Shown here: piece after piece, positions 43,453-51,999 of the stretch
Layout of the letters: every line of letters starts with the position of its first letter
How positions within the stretch are numbered: position 1 is the first letter of the stretch
Origin: Maribacter cobaltidurans
Lineage (GTDB): Bacteria; Bacteroidota; Bacteroidia; Flavobacteriales; Flavobacteriaceae
Reading direction: 5' to 3'
Length of the DNA: 64,000 bases
Assembly: GCF_002269385.1 (NCBI RefSeq)
Contig: NZ_CP022957.1
Coordinates: 3,463,001-3,527,000, forward strand
The notes under the pieces: generated by a model
Databases searched by the model: none
Seen by the model: only the letters and a program-made list of their open reading frames with translations
Told to the model about the DNA's origin: nothing
Program-made: the position numbers and the translations under genes

Positions 43453-44136
43453 ATGATACTTCCAAAAAATTATTTAAAAAGATTAGAGTTAGAACAACTA
43501 TTTGACCTGGCCAAGTTTGTGGTCAATGAAAACTTCAAGCATCACACAAGTAGTATTTACCCTGAAAATTATGAAAATGACATAAGTTCAATTTTCCAGG
43601 AAGAGATGCTTTATTTTAAAAATGCTGGAATTTTTGTTTCCAAAGACGAGGATAATTCCATAATAGGATCGATTAGGGTACTACGGTGGAATTACAAGGA
43701 CATATTGCCTATCCAGAAAATATTCGGTATTAATCCATTACTGTTAAATGGTTATGACATTAATAAATCCATTTGGCATATTGGCAGATTCGCCATAAAA
43801 AAAGGAGTTAAGGATATCAATTTATTTAAGAGGCTTATGGTTTGTGCCATAGCTCCTATATGTCAAGATAAAAACGCTGTAGCTTATGCAGAGTGCGACA
43901 GTAAACTTTTAAGGGTCATGCTAGCGTTGGGAATTAAGGCCACTCCTGTAGATAAACCTATCAATTATTTAGGTTCCGAAACCATTCCCGTGAGTATGCG
44001 GTATAAAGACTTAATTGGCTTCTATAATAAAAACAAGTCTTTGGTTCCTGTAGATTTTTTGACTTCAACCATGAATTCAGAACTACCCAAAAGGGTAGTT
44101 TCTCCTGTTCATCAATACAACTACTCTTTAGTGTAG
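43453..44136 (+). CDS. LuxI/FeeM-like N-acyltransferase
   Basis: A 227-aa protein. The GNAT/autoinducer-synthase pattern is visible: IIGSIRVLRWN (the V-G-x-x-R-x-L strand), WHIGRFAIKKG (E/x-x-x-RFAV strand) and LLRVMLALGIKATPVDKPINYLGSETIPVSM. Enzymes of this superfamily join acyl chains from acyl-ACP to amino acids or homoserine lactone. Acting with the neighbouring LuxR-type regulator it may make a signal. Its final codons overlap operator 2. The product is unknown; membership is by pattern. Confidence 0.7.
   Translation: MILPKNYLKRLELEQLFDLAKFVVNENFKHHTSSIYPENYENDISSIFQEEMLYFKNAGIFVSKDEDNSIIGSIRVLRWNYKDILPIQKIFGINPLLLNGYDINKSIWHIGRFAIKKGVKDINLFKRLMVCAIAPICQDKNAVAYAECDSKLLRVMLALGIKATPVDKPINYLGSETIPVSMRYKDLIGFYNKNKSLVPVDFLTSTMNSELPKRVVSPVHQYNYSLV
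44121..44136. promoter_or_regulatory. lux-box-like operator 2 (CTACTCTTTAGTGTAG)
   Basis: 14 of 16 bases match operator 1. It covers the last codons of the acyltransferase gene and lies 149 bp upstream of the first precursor peptide. The two sites together give the perfect palindrome CTACACTTTAGTGTAG. Suggests that the peptide operon belongs to the same regulon. Confidence 0.6.
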
Positions 44137-44239
44137 CATTAAGTAAAGTACTAAAATATAGTTTTATACACGAAGAGTTGATTGTAAAAACAAACAATAT
44201 ACTCTTGGCCGAGAGATAGACCGAAGAGCAATTAATGTC

Positions 44240-44267
44240 TTGAAACTAAAATTGAATCTTATATAAT
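44240..44267 (+). promoter_or_regulatory. Candidate promoter of the precursor operon
   Basis: TTGAAA (44240-44245) and TATAAT (44262-44267) with a 16-bp spacer, 18 bp before the first precursor ATG. The match is to the classical sigma-70 form and not to the Bacteroidota TTTG/TAnnTTTG form, so treat with caution. Confidence 0.35.
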
Positions 44268-44284
44268 TATAAATTTTTTTAAAA

Positions 44285-44416
44285 ATGAAAAATTCGAATC
44301 CAGAAAAATTCTTGGACACTCAGGAGCTATCAGCTTTGGAAAACGAAACCTTAAAGGGTGGAAATGCCGAAACTGATGTTAAGGTAGAAAAGAAAAAGGA
44401 GAAAAAACAAGAGTAA
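44285..44416 (+). CDS. GG-leader peptide precursor 1
   Basis: A 43-aa ORF. Residues 1-26 form a leader with the pattern ELSALENETLKGG ending in a double glycine; the core (27-43) is short and Lys/Glu-rich (NAETDVKVEKKKEKKQE). Leader residues 1-26 are identical in the next ORF, while cores differ. This is the form of bacterial RiPP or bacteriocin-type peptides cleaved by a C39 exporter, which is encoded downstream. Core chemistry unusual: no Cys, Ser or aromatic residues. Confidence 0.82.
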   Translation: MKNSNPEKFLDTQELSALENETLKGGNAETDVKVEKKKEKKQE

Positions 44417-44440
44417 TAACCAATCTTAAATTTTTTAAAA

Positions 44441-44581
44441 ATGAAAAATTCGAATCCAGAAAAATTCTTGGACACTCAAGAACTATCAGCTTTGGAAAAC
44501 GAAACCTTAAAAGGTGGAAATACCGCTGTTGATGATGTTGAAGTAAAAAAGGAAAAGAAGAAGGAGAAAGCTTCCGAGTAG
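44441..44581 (+). CDS. GG-leader peptide precursor 2
   Basis: A 46-aa paralogue of the preceding ORF. The leader (1-26) is identical and the core (NTAVDDVEVKKEKKKEKASE) is related but different, again Asp/Glu/Lys-rich. It lies 24 bp after the first copy with a repeated untranslated leader (TTTTTTAAAAATG), so the duplication included its translation signals. Aspartate/asparagine-type residues in the core are plausible hydroxylation targets for the downstream oxygenase. Confidence 0.82.
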   Translation: MKNSNPEKFLDTQELSALENETLKGGNTAVDDVEVKKEKKKEKASE

Positions 44582-44597
44582 GGAGTCTTTGATTATT

Positions 44598-44627
44598 AAG
44601 GAGGTGTTTATAAATATACGCCTCCTT
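44598..44627 (+). terminator. Intra-operon hairpin (attenuator-like) after the precursors
   Basis: Arms AAGGAGGTGT and ACGCCTCCTT (one G-T pair) form a 10-bp stem with a 10-nt loop. There is no T run, so it may be an attenuator or mRNA-end stabiliser that keeps precursor transcripts abundant relative to the enzymes. It could also contain an anti-SD sequence (AAGGAGG). Role inferred. Confidence 0.55.
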
Positions 44628-44656
44628 ATTACCAATAACCAAAAAATCACTTAAAA

Positions 44657-44794
44657 ATAGAAAATAAGATAAAGGCACCAGATAACTTTTTAGAAACTGA
44701 AAAACTATCAGCACTTGAGAAGTTGACTATAAGAGATGGTATTGATGAACAGGATGATAAGAGGGTTGGAAAGAGAGTAGCCATAGTTAAATAA
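44657..44794 (+). pseudogene. Decayed third precursor copy
   Basis: In frame with TAA at 44792-44794, the sequence reads APDNFLETEKLSALEKLTIRDG, clearly related to the two leaders (NFLETEKLSALE versus KFLDTQELSALE). The expected ATG is ATA (44657), the GG site is changed to DG, and the core is DEQDDKRVGKRVAIVK. Without a usual start codon and cleavage site it is probably non-functional; an ATA start cannot be excluded. Confidence 0.6.
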
Positions 44795-44829
44795 TAATGA
44801 CAGAAGAAATGATCAATTAAAAATATATT

Positions 44830-46128
44830 ATGAAGACAAAAAATTTTACAAAGGATTGGTGGTTCTCATTTATCGAGAAAAATCTCTCTTTCTCAGAAAC
44901 ACAAGTTTATAAAAAGGCAATCTCTGAAGATACTTTAGATGCATTAAACAATGGAGCTAGAGAAATGTTAAGATCAAGGATAAATAGACTTGATATTACG
45001 AATGGGTTCAGACTTTATATAGATGATAAGGAGTTGAGTGACTCAGAAATAAGAAGGCTGATTAAAGATAATAAACTTAACGATTCGGAAAGTATCGAAT
45101 CATACTGCACCCGTGTGTTTGGCAAAAAATTTGGAATAATCACCAATTATGGAGAAAAGCATTCAGAAATTCTTGCAAGTACTATTTTAAAAACGATTCG
45201 TCCTCTATTCGATATTGTTGGAATTCCACCGTGGGGTTTAGAGTTAACAACTTTTATAGGAAACTATGGGTGGACACCACTGGGAATACATACTGATAAT
45301 AGAGGGGAAAATGTATTACACTATCATTTGGGTCCTGGTAATAAGAGTATGTATGTGTGGGATGAAGATTTGTATGAAAAGGTAGGAAAGGGAATTTCTA
45401 ATAATAAAAATGTTGACCCACTCCTAAAATATGCAAAAAAATATGAGTTTGGCTCTGGGGATTTATATTATATGCCTTGGAACAAACATCATATTGGGTA
45501 TTCCGGGGATTTCTCAATTGGAGTAACATTATGGTTTAATAATCCTACCAGGTATGATTTTTCCAAATTAATGATTGAGACCATTAAAAATTTATTTCTC
45601 AAAAATGATCAAAGTATTATAGAAAGTCAGTTAGATTATTTAAGTAACGAAAATACGTTTACTGATTTTGTTAATACCCTAAATATTGATAAAGACATTT
45701 TAGAAAAGCCTTTATTGGATTTTTTAAAGCTAACTTATAATGAGTACAAAAAATGCTTAATCAGTAATGGAGGGTGGCAAAATATACCTCTTAGTTACCA
45801 TAAAAAAATAGATAGTCAAAAAGAGTATTTCCCGAATCTTGAAACCAAATTCATAATTCCAAACGATTTATTTGAAATTAATTCGGAAAAAATAGAAGAT
45901 AGATTATATGTCTATGTCAGAGGTTCAAGATTATCATTCAAGTATTTTCCAGAACTCGTATCCATACTAGATACTATCAACACATGCAAAGTTGGCGTTG
46001 AAGTTAAATCAATTATTGATGAACATAAGAGTTTACCAAAAGAAGTAACACTGTATTTCTTAAAAGTCTTGATCAATAATAAAGGGGTTAGGGTGAAAGA
46101 ACTGGAATTAATAGAACCATTACCATAA
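44830..46128 (+). CDS. JmjC/cupin-like putative 2-oxoglutarate oxygenase
   Basis: A 432-aa protein. A metal-binding facial triad is suggested by H154-x-D156 (GIHTDNRGENVLHYHLGPG) and H220/H221 (GDLYYMPWNKHHIGYSG), with the FSIGVTLWF strand after it, the pattern of JmjC/cupin_4-type Fe(II) hydroxylases such as ribosomal oxygenases. The C-terminal 180 residues are helical, possibly a leader-binding part. It is the first enzyme after the precursors, followed with overlapping stop/start by the unknown 167-aa protein. Probable peptide maturation enzyme; substrate inferred. Confidence 0.75.
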   Translation: MKTKNFTKDWWFSFIEKNLSFSETQVYKKAISEDTLDALNNGAREMLRSRINRLDITNGFRLYIDDKELSDSEIRRLIKDNKLNDSESIESYCTRVFGKKFGIITNYGEKHSEILASTILKTIRPLFDIVGIPPWGLELTTFIGNYGWTPLGIHTDNRGENVLHYHLGPGNKSMYVWDEDLYEKVGKGISNNKNVDPLLKYAKKYEFGSGDLYYMPWNKHHIGYSGDFSIGVTLWFNNPTRYDFSKLMIETIKNLFLKNDQSIIESQLDYLSNENTFTDFVNTLNIDKDILEKPLLDFLKLTYNEYKKCLISNGGWQNIPLSYHKKIDSQKEYFPNLETKFIIPNDLFEINSEKIEDRLYVYVRGSRLSFKYFPELVSILDTINTCKVGVEVKSIIDEHKSLPKEVTLYFLKVLINNKGVRVKELELIEPLP

Positions 46129-46631
46129 TGAATAGTTATAACATTAATAAGGAAGGAAGGAACAAATACGTCTTTGTGACTGATGATAATGTTGAATATC
46201 AGTTAGTGATAAAGCCTTCTGGAATTATATACAAAGACTCAAAGGGAGCTAATAAAAATGTTATTGAACTGGCTCTTAATTGTGATATCAATACAGCGAG
46301 TAAAGATTACAAAACCGTGAAAACTCTAGCAAAATTCTATGCCGAAGTTTCTAGTATGTATGATGCTATTTATATGCAAATACACAATCAACCAGAAAGT
46401 ATTAATAATGGCAAAATTGAAAGAAGGGGATTGTCAAGAGTTAAACTTTGGAATCGTTCAATATCAAGATATTATGGTAATTATATACTGCTAACAAATT
46501 TAATTCTTAGTCCTAACAAGAATAGTGATATTTTAAGTATCCTGATAAAAAAGGACTCCCTTTACTTTAAGCAATTCGTAACGAACTTTTATAGATTCTG
46601 TTACTCTAAGATGTACAAAACGGCTTCTTGA
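46128..46631 (+). CDS. Unknown 167-aa protein of the peptide locus
   Basis: Not recognised. The ATG overlaps the stop of the oxygenase gene by one base, so it is translationally coupled and likely a partner protein. Alternating beta strands at 1-45 (KYVFVTDDNVEYQLVIKPSGIIYKD) then helices; no membrane segment or catalytic motif visible. It could be a leader-recognition or immunity protein. Confidence 0.65.
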   Translation: MNSYNINKEGRNKYVFVTDDNVEYQLVIKPSGIIYKDSKGANKNVIELALNCDINTASKDYKTVKTLAKFYAEVSSMYDAIYMQIHNQPESINNGKIERRGLSRVKLWNRSISRYYGNYILLTNLILSPNKNSDILSILIKKDSLYFKQFVTNFYRFCYSKMYKTAS

Positions 46632-46640
46632 TTAATAATA

Positions 46641-48839
46641 ATGTTCAGAAAAAAAGACCAGCATATCGAATTAATCCGTCAACATGATTTAATGGATTGT
46701 GGGCCAGCTTCATTAAGTATGGTGACTAGCTATTTTGGAAATAAATTCTCACTTCACAATCTTAGAGAATTTTGTCAAATAGGTAAGGATGGTGTTTCTA
46801 TGCTAGGAATTATTCATGCAGCAAAAAAAATTGGATTTAAGACTCAATCTGTTAAATTGGATTTAAGACAGCTCGTAAATAATTTTAATTCGCCATGCAT
46901 ACTATATTGGAACAAAAACCATTTTTTGGTTTTAGAGGCAATCTCTTTCACAGGTGAAAATAGGACTTTTAAGATTGCAGATCCAGCTCATGGAAAAGTT
47001 ACTTTGGATGAAGAACAATTTAAACAATCATGGCTGAAAGGGGAAGAAAAAGGAATTGCTCTATTTCTCGATCCTACTGACAAGTTTTATTCTTTAAAGG
47101 ACCAAAACGATTTCAAAGAACGGATAAATCACATATTAAGATTATTTCTTCCATACAAGAAAAAGATTTTCTTGTTGATGTTTTTTGTATTAATAGGCAG
47201 CCTTTTAAGTATAGCTCTCCCTTTTTTGACGGAAGCTTTGATAGATAAAGGAGTAAGCAAGAAGGATTTAAACTTTATTACCTTAATTCTCTTGGCTCAA
47301 CTGTTTGTTTTTCTTGGAATAATGGGAATCAATATTCTGAGGAATTGGTACACTCTAGTCATTGGGGCAAACTTTAGCATTGATGTTATTTATTCGTATT
47401 TGGATAAGATTCTAAAACTTCCCATCAGTTTCTTTGATACTAAAAATTCAGGTGATTTTAATCAAAGAATACAGGACAATGTAAAAGTTGAAGAGTTTTT
47501 TACTTCGGACAGCATATTAACTGTTTTTTCGATTTTAACGTTAATTATTTATTCCATTATTCTATTCTACTATGACATTTACCTGTTTGTAATATACTTA
47601 GGACTTACTTCCTTATCTGTAGTATGGTCATTCTTTTGGTTAAGAAGAAGAAAAACTTTGGATTATCAATTATTTAGGGCAAAATCAGAAAACCAGGAAG
47701 CGGTTTATGAGTTTTATAATGGTATCAAGGAGATGAAACTTAACCAATATGAGGATTATAAGAAAAATGAATGGATTGACCTTCAAAACAATTTATTGAA
47801 AATTAATATTAAATCACTTAAGATTGATCAATTCCAATCTATTGGATTTACATTTTTTAATCAACTCAAAAATATTTTGGTCACGTTCTTGGCGGCTAAT
47901 TATGTTGTAAAAGATACAATGACATTGGGGGCTTTATTGAGTGTTTCTTTTATAATTGGTCAAATGAATTCCCCAATACACCAACTATTGAACTTTATAA
48001 AATCTCAACAAGATGCTTTTTTAAGTTTTAATAGACTGAGCGAAGTATATACTCAAAAAAATGAGGAAAAAGAGTCAGATAAGAAACTTAATCCGGAAAT
48101 AGTTCCAGTTGATATTAAAATACAAAATGTCAATTTCAAATACAATATACTTTCTCATAAATATATCCTTCAGGATATCAATTTGATGATCCCAAAAGGG
48201 AAGGTTACAGCAATTGTAGGCCATAGTGGAAGTGGAAAAACAACTTTAATGAAGTTGTTATTGAACTTTTTTCCTCCATTATCTGGAAAGATTTTATATG
48301 GCTTGGATGAAATAAGTGAAATATCGGCGAAGAGTATCAGAGAGAATTCGGGAATTGTGATGCAAGACGGATATATATTCAATGATACTATTGAAAGAAA
48401 TATTGCTATGAACGATACAAATGTTGACAAAATAAAAATGAATAATGTTTTAAAAGCTGTCAATCTATTTGATTTTGTCAATTCATTAGCACTTAAAGAA
48501 TTCACTAAAATAGGTTCAGGGGGAAATGATCTTTCAGGAGGCCAAAAACAAAGAATATTAATTGCAAGGGCAATCTATAAAAATCCAAAGTATATTTTCT
48601 TGGACGAAGCAACTTCAGCTTTAGATGCTACTAATGAAAAAGAAGTACATAATAATTTGCAGAAGTTGTTTAGGAATAAAACGGTTGTCATAATAGCTCA
48701 TCGTTTAAGTACCGTTCAAAAGGCAGACCAGATAATAGTTTTATCTGAAGGAAAAATGGTAGAACAAGGTACACATACAGAGTTAATAGATAAGAAAAAT
48801 TTTTATTACACATTAGTTAAAAATCAATTAAATATATAG
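46641..48839 (+). CDS. Bacteriocin-type ABC exporter with C39 peptidase domain
   Basis: A 732-aa protein. The C39 domain (1-140) has catalytic C20 (DCGPASL), H94 (NKNHFLVL) and D114 (KIADPAHG). Then five or six membrane helices at about 165-420, and a nucleotide-binding domain with Walker A GHSGSGKTT, Walker B/signature LSGGQKQRI and YIFLDEATSALDA. These transporters cut GG leaders and export the core peptide through the inner membrane. It follows the 167-aa gene by 9 bp. Substrate assigned from the adjacent GG precursors. Confidence 0.93.
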   Translation: MFRKKDQHIELIRQHDLMDCGPASLSMVTSYFGNKFSLHNLREFCQIGKDGVSMLGIIHAAKKIGFKTQSVKLDLRQLVNNFNSPCILYWNKNHFLVLEAISFTGENRTFKIADPAHGKVTLDEEQFKQSWLKGEEKGIALFLDPTDKFYSLKDQNDFKERINHILRLFLPYKKKIFLLMFFVLIGSLLSIALPFLTEALIDKGVSKKDLNFITLILLAQLFVFLGIMGINILRNWYTLVIGANFSIDVIYSYLDKILKLPISFFDTKNSGDFNQRIQDNVKVEEFFTSDSILTVFSILTLIIYSIILFYYDIYLFVIYLGLTSLSVVWSFFWLRRRKTLDYQLFRAKSENQEAVYEFYNGIKEMKLNQYEDYKKNEWIDLQNNLLKINIKSLKIDQFQSIGFTFFNQLKNILVTFLAANYVVKDTMTLGALLSVSFIIGQMNSPIHQLLNFIKSQQDAFLSFNRLSEVYTQKNEEKESDKKLNPEIVPVDIKIQNVNFKYNILSHKYILQDINLMIPKGKVTAIVGHSGSGKTTLMKLLLNFFPPLSGKILYGLDEISEISAKSIRENSGIVMQDGYIFNDTIERNIAMNDTNVDKIKMNNVLKAVNLFDFVNSLALKEFTKIGSGGNDLSGGQKQRILIARAIYKNPKYIFLDEATSALDATNEKEVHNNLQKLFRNKTVVIIAHRLSTVQKADQIIVLSEGKMVEQGTHTELIDKKNFYYTLVKNQLNI

Positions 48840-48844
48840 AAATT

Positions 48845-49177
48845 ATGAATTTAAAAATATTAAAAATCAGTTTGTTAATGATGGTTGCTGTTAGTTGTAG
48901 CACAACGAACTCTATCGTACCATCTAAGTATGAAACGGTATCTTCTACAACCATAGATAATGATGAGTATTCTTCAATCTATCAAATACTTAAGAGCAAT
49001 TTTGATGATTTTCCAGAGAAGAGTAATAGGAAAATTAATTATGAAAAACACAATGAAGATTATTCGTTTCAAATAAGATTGAAAAAAAATCACTTCAAAA
49101 TGAAATATAGTAGTGATAAGGGATATAATGACAAAATAAATTCAATCAAGTCAAAGATTGAAAATATAGTGAAATAA
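48845..49177 (+). CDS. Small lipoprotein of the peptide locus
   Basis: A 110-aa protein with a lipoprotein signal (SLLMMVAVSCS; Cys after AVS). The mature part is charged, Lys/Asp/Ser-rich, no known domain. It starts 5 bp after the exporter. A possible immunity or periplasmic chaperone protein; that is inference. Confidence 0.75.
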   Translation: MNLKILKISLLMMVAVSCSTTNSIVPSKYETVSSTTIDNDEYSSIYQILKSNFDDFPEKSNRKINYEKHNEDYSFQIRLKKNHFKMKYSSDKGYNDKINSIKSKIENIVK

Positions 49178-49186
49178 AGAAAATTT

Positions 49187-51553
49187 ATGAGAATTAGTAT
49201 AATAATATATGTTTTGCTGAATACGGGATTATTGTATTCTCAAAATAGCATTTCTGGTAAGATTGTTGATAAATCAGAAGAGCCATTACCTTTTGCAAAT
49301 ATTGTCTTATATCATGCGGATACTGATAAGGTGGTAACAGGAGCCGTGAGTGATGATAAAGGGGTATATTCCTTTATGGATATTCCTAATGGAAATTATT
49401 TACTGGAGGTTTCTGTCCTAGGTTTTAAGACCCAAAAATCAGATTCCTTTACCCTTTCTGATGAAAACCAAAATGTAACATATAGTTTTACCTTAGAGGA
49501 AGAAGCTCAAGCATTAAACGAAGTTGTTGTTAAAAGTAATCGTCCCATAATTCGGCAAACAGCGGAAAAATTGATAGTTAATTTGGAGCAATCTGAAATG
49601 GTGAGTTCCAATTTACAGGATGTCATGAAGAAAGTACCGGGTATTATCGTTACCAATGGAAATATTACTTATGGCGGACAACAAGGCATAACCATTTTAA
49701 TAAATGGAAAAACAACCGAGTATATGGATATTTCATCCTTATTGCGAGACCTCCCAGCGGACAATATCTCAAAGGTTGAATTGGTTCAACAACCTGGTGC
49801 TGAGTTTGATGCCGAAGGGTCAGGTCCATTAATCAATATTATCCTCAAAAAAAATGTTAGACTAGGCACTAATGGAAACCTTAAACTTTATACGGGATAT
49901 GATAATCGACCTGAATATGGGGTGAGTGGCTCAATTGCAAGCTATAAGAATAAACTTAATTGGCAATTAGGTGCAGGGTATAGAAAATCAGCATGGAGAG
50001 AAGACCTTTTTATAACTAGAAGGGTAAATGGAGAAATTTATGACCAATCGACTATTTCACCATATAATCCAAAAACTTATAGATTCAATGGAGGGCTAGA
50101 CTATTACATAAATGAGCATCATACCATAGGATTTGGAACAAGATTTATTAATACAGATTCCGACAGGATAGCATCTAACAGTACCCAAATTATTGAAACG
50201 GGTTCATCAGAATCCTTACTCACTGAAAATAGTTTTGATCGTAATAGAAAAACTTATAATATAAACCCATACTATAAGTTTGAAGATGAAAAAAATAAGT
50301 TCATTCTAGATTTTGATTACGTTGATTACAACAATGATAATATTAACAATTTATATAAAGTCGGACAGAGTCCAATTTCATACGATGACCAACGATATTT
50401 TCAAGATGGAAAATATCAAATATTGACTTATAAAGGAGATTATAAACGTACTTTAAATCAAGATTTTAATTGGATGTTCGGAACAAAATACTCAAGGGTT
50501 TCCACGGATAGTGACTTACGTTCTTTTGTACAAAATACGAATGGGGATTTCACTTTGGATGCTGACCAAAGTAACCGTTTTTTGGTAGATGAAGACATCT
50601 TGGCCATATACTTAAAAATGGTGAAAAAGTGGGAAAATTGGTCATTTTCTGGTGGGTTACGTTGGGAAAACAGTAATACAAAGGGAACTTCCACCAATAC
50701 AAATGAAGTAAGGAGCAGGAGAATTTCGAAATTATTTCCAAGTGCTAGCATCGATAGAAAAATTAATGACAAATTTGGAGCTAATCTATCTTATAGCTAT
50801 CGAATTTTAAGGCCTTCTTATAATTCCCTAAATGCATTTGTCTATTATTACGACCCTTATACTTTTGAGCAAGGAAATCCAAACTTAAAACCTGAATTCA
50901 CCAATAGTTTTCAATTTAATCTTACTTATGATAATCAACCCTTTTTTAGCATAGGATACAAGAATACAGACGACGCCTTATTCGAAATTATATCTCAAGA
51001 TGATGCCACGGCCCAAACCTCCAGGTCGGTAATCAATCTTGCCAAGAGGGAAAATTGGAGCTTTAGGGGTTTTGCACCTGTAAGTTTTCTTGATGGTTTG
51101 GATGGCTATACCGGAATTATAGTAAATTATAATAAATACGAATCAGAAAATTTGACCCCAAAACTCGATTTGGATAAATGGAGTTTGACATGGTACACAA
51201 ACCTGGAGTATCAACTTCCCTGGGATATGAATTCAGAATTGACGGGATACTATACCACCGGCGGACTTCAGGGGCAAATAGAACACGATTGGTTGGCCGG
51301 ACTTAGTTTTGCCATAAGCAAAAAGTTTATGGATGATAAATTCAAAATCAATTTGGGTATTGAGGAGATTTTGAATCGCAAATTCTATGGCAATATTATT
51401 TATGATAATATTGATGCCGATATTATAAGCGATTGGTCCCGTCAAAATGTCTATTTTCAATTGACATACAATTTTGGGTCGAATTTTAATAAGGAAAAGG
51501 ATAAAAGAAACCCTTCTGAAGAAGAGCAGGGCAGAATAAAGGATAATAATTGA
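49187..51553 (+). CDS. Outer-membrane beta-barrel receptor (OMP_b-brl_3 / TonB-dependent-like)
   Basis: A 788-aa protein with signal peptide, an N-terminal carboxypeptidase-regulatory-like domain (ISGKIVDKSEEPLPFANIVLYHADTDKVVTGAVSDDKGVYSFMDIPNG), a plug (VMKKVPGIIVTNGNITYGGQQGITILINGK) and a long beta-barrel domain. The family of outer-membrane barrels acts as export or uptake channels. Last gene of the peptide locus; it may carry the peptide across the outer membrane. Confidence 0.85.
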   Translation: MRISIIIYVLLNTGLLYSQNSISGKIVDKSEEPLPFANIVLYHADTDKVVTGAVSDDKGVYSFMDIPNGNYLLEVSVLGFKTQKSDSFTLSDENQNVTYSFTLEEEAQALNEVVVKSNRPIIRQTAEKLIVNLEQSEMVSSNLQDVMKKVPGIIVTNGNITYGGQQGITILINGKTTEYMDISSLLRDLPADNISKVELVQQPGAEFDAEGSGPLINIILKKNVRLGTNGNLKLYTGYDNRPEYGVSGSIASYKNKLNWQLGAGYRKSAWREDLFITRRVNGEIYDQSTISPYNPKTYRFNGGLDYYINEHHTIGFGTRFINTDSDRIASNSTQIIETGSSESLLTENSFDRNRKTYNINPYYKFEDEKNKFILDFDYVDYNNDNINNLYKVGQSPISYDDQRYFQDGKYQILTYKGDYKRTLNQDFNWMFGTKYSRVSTDSDLRSFVQNTNGDFTLDADQSNRFLVDEDILAIYLKMVKKWENWSFSGGLRWENSNTKGTSTNTNEVRSRRISKLFPSASIDRKINDKFGANLSYSYRILRPSYNSLNAFVYYYDPYTFEQGNPNLKPEFTNSFQFNLTYDNQPFFSIGYKNTDDALFEIISQDDATAQTSRSVINLAKRENWSFRGFAPVSFLDGLDGYTGIIVNYNKYESENLTPKLDLDKWSLTWYTNLEYQLPWDMNSELTGYYTTGGLQGQIEHDWLAGLSFAISKKFMDDKFKINLGIEEILNRKFYGNIIYDNIDADIISDWSRQNVYFQLTYNFGSNFNKEKDKRNPSEEEQGRIKDNN

Positions 51554-51608
51554 ATTTAAAATTTACTAACCTATTTTTAGATAAAGCTCTGGGTGTATGA
51601 ACAATAAT

Positions 51609-51875
51609 ATGATAAGAAAGAAATTTTAAGGTATTCTATTTTTAATAATCTGTATTTCTGCAAAAGCACAATTGGATACAATTTCTTTGGTATTTGGAAA
51701 GAAGCTAGCATTAAAATCAGAAATACTAAATGAAGAAATAGAAACTTGGTTAAGATTTCCAACTGATTTTGAAAAACATAAAGGCAGTTTATCAATCCTT
51801 GTTCTTTTGGATGGAGATGAATATTTTAAAATAGCTTCAGACGTCATAGAATTATATGAATGCACAATCTTCTAA
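51609..51875 (+). pseudogene. Decayed secreted esterase-like gene
   Basis: The frame MIRKKF*GILFLIICISAKAQ is a signal peptide broken by TAA at 51627-51629. It continues with LNEEIETWLRFPTDFEKHKGSLSILVLLDGDEYF, the start of the putative-esterase (PF00756) pattern, and ends early at 51875. The remainder of the gene is missing before the IS (51933). A dead remnant next to the peptide locus. Confidence 0.7.
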
Positions 51876-51999
51876 GTCGAAGTTCCAATTTTTAGAACCA
51901 ATTATCACATCTAGTAAAGGCTTTAATTGCCTTGTAGCCTTCCCTAAAAATAGGACAGCTTAAAATTAGAATTTTCTAACTTTAAATTTTAACTGTCAT

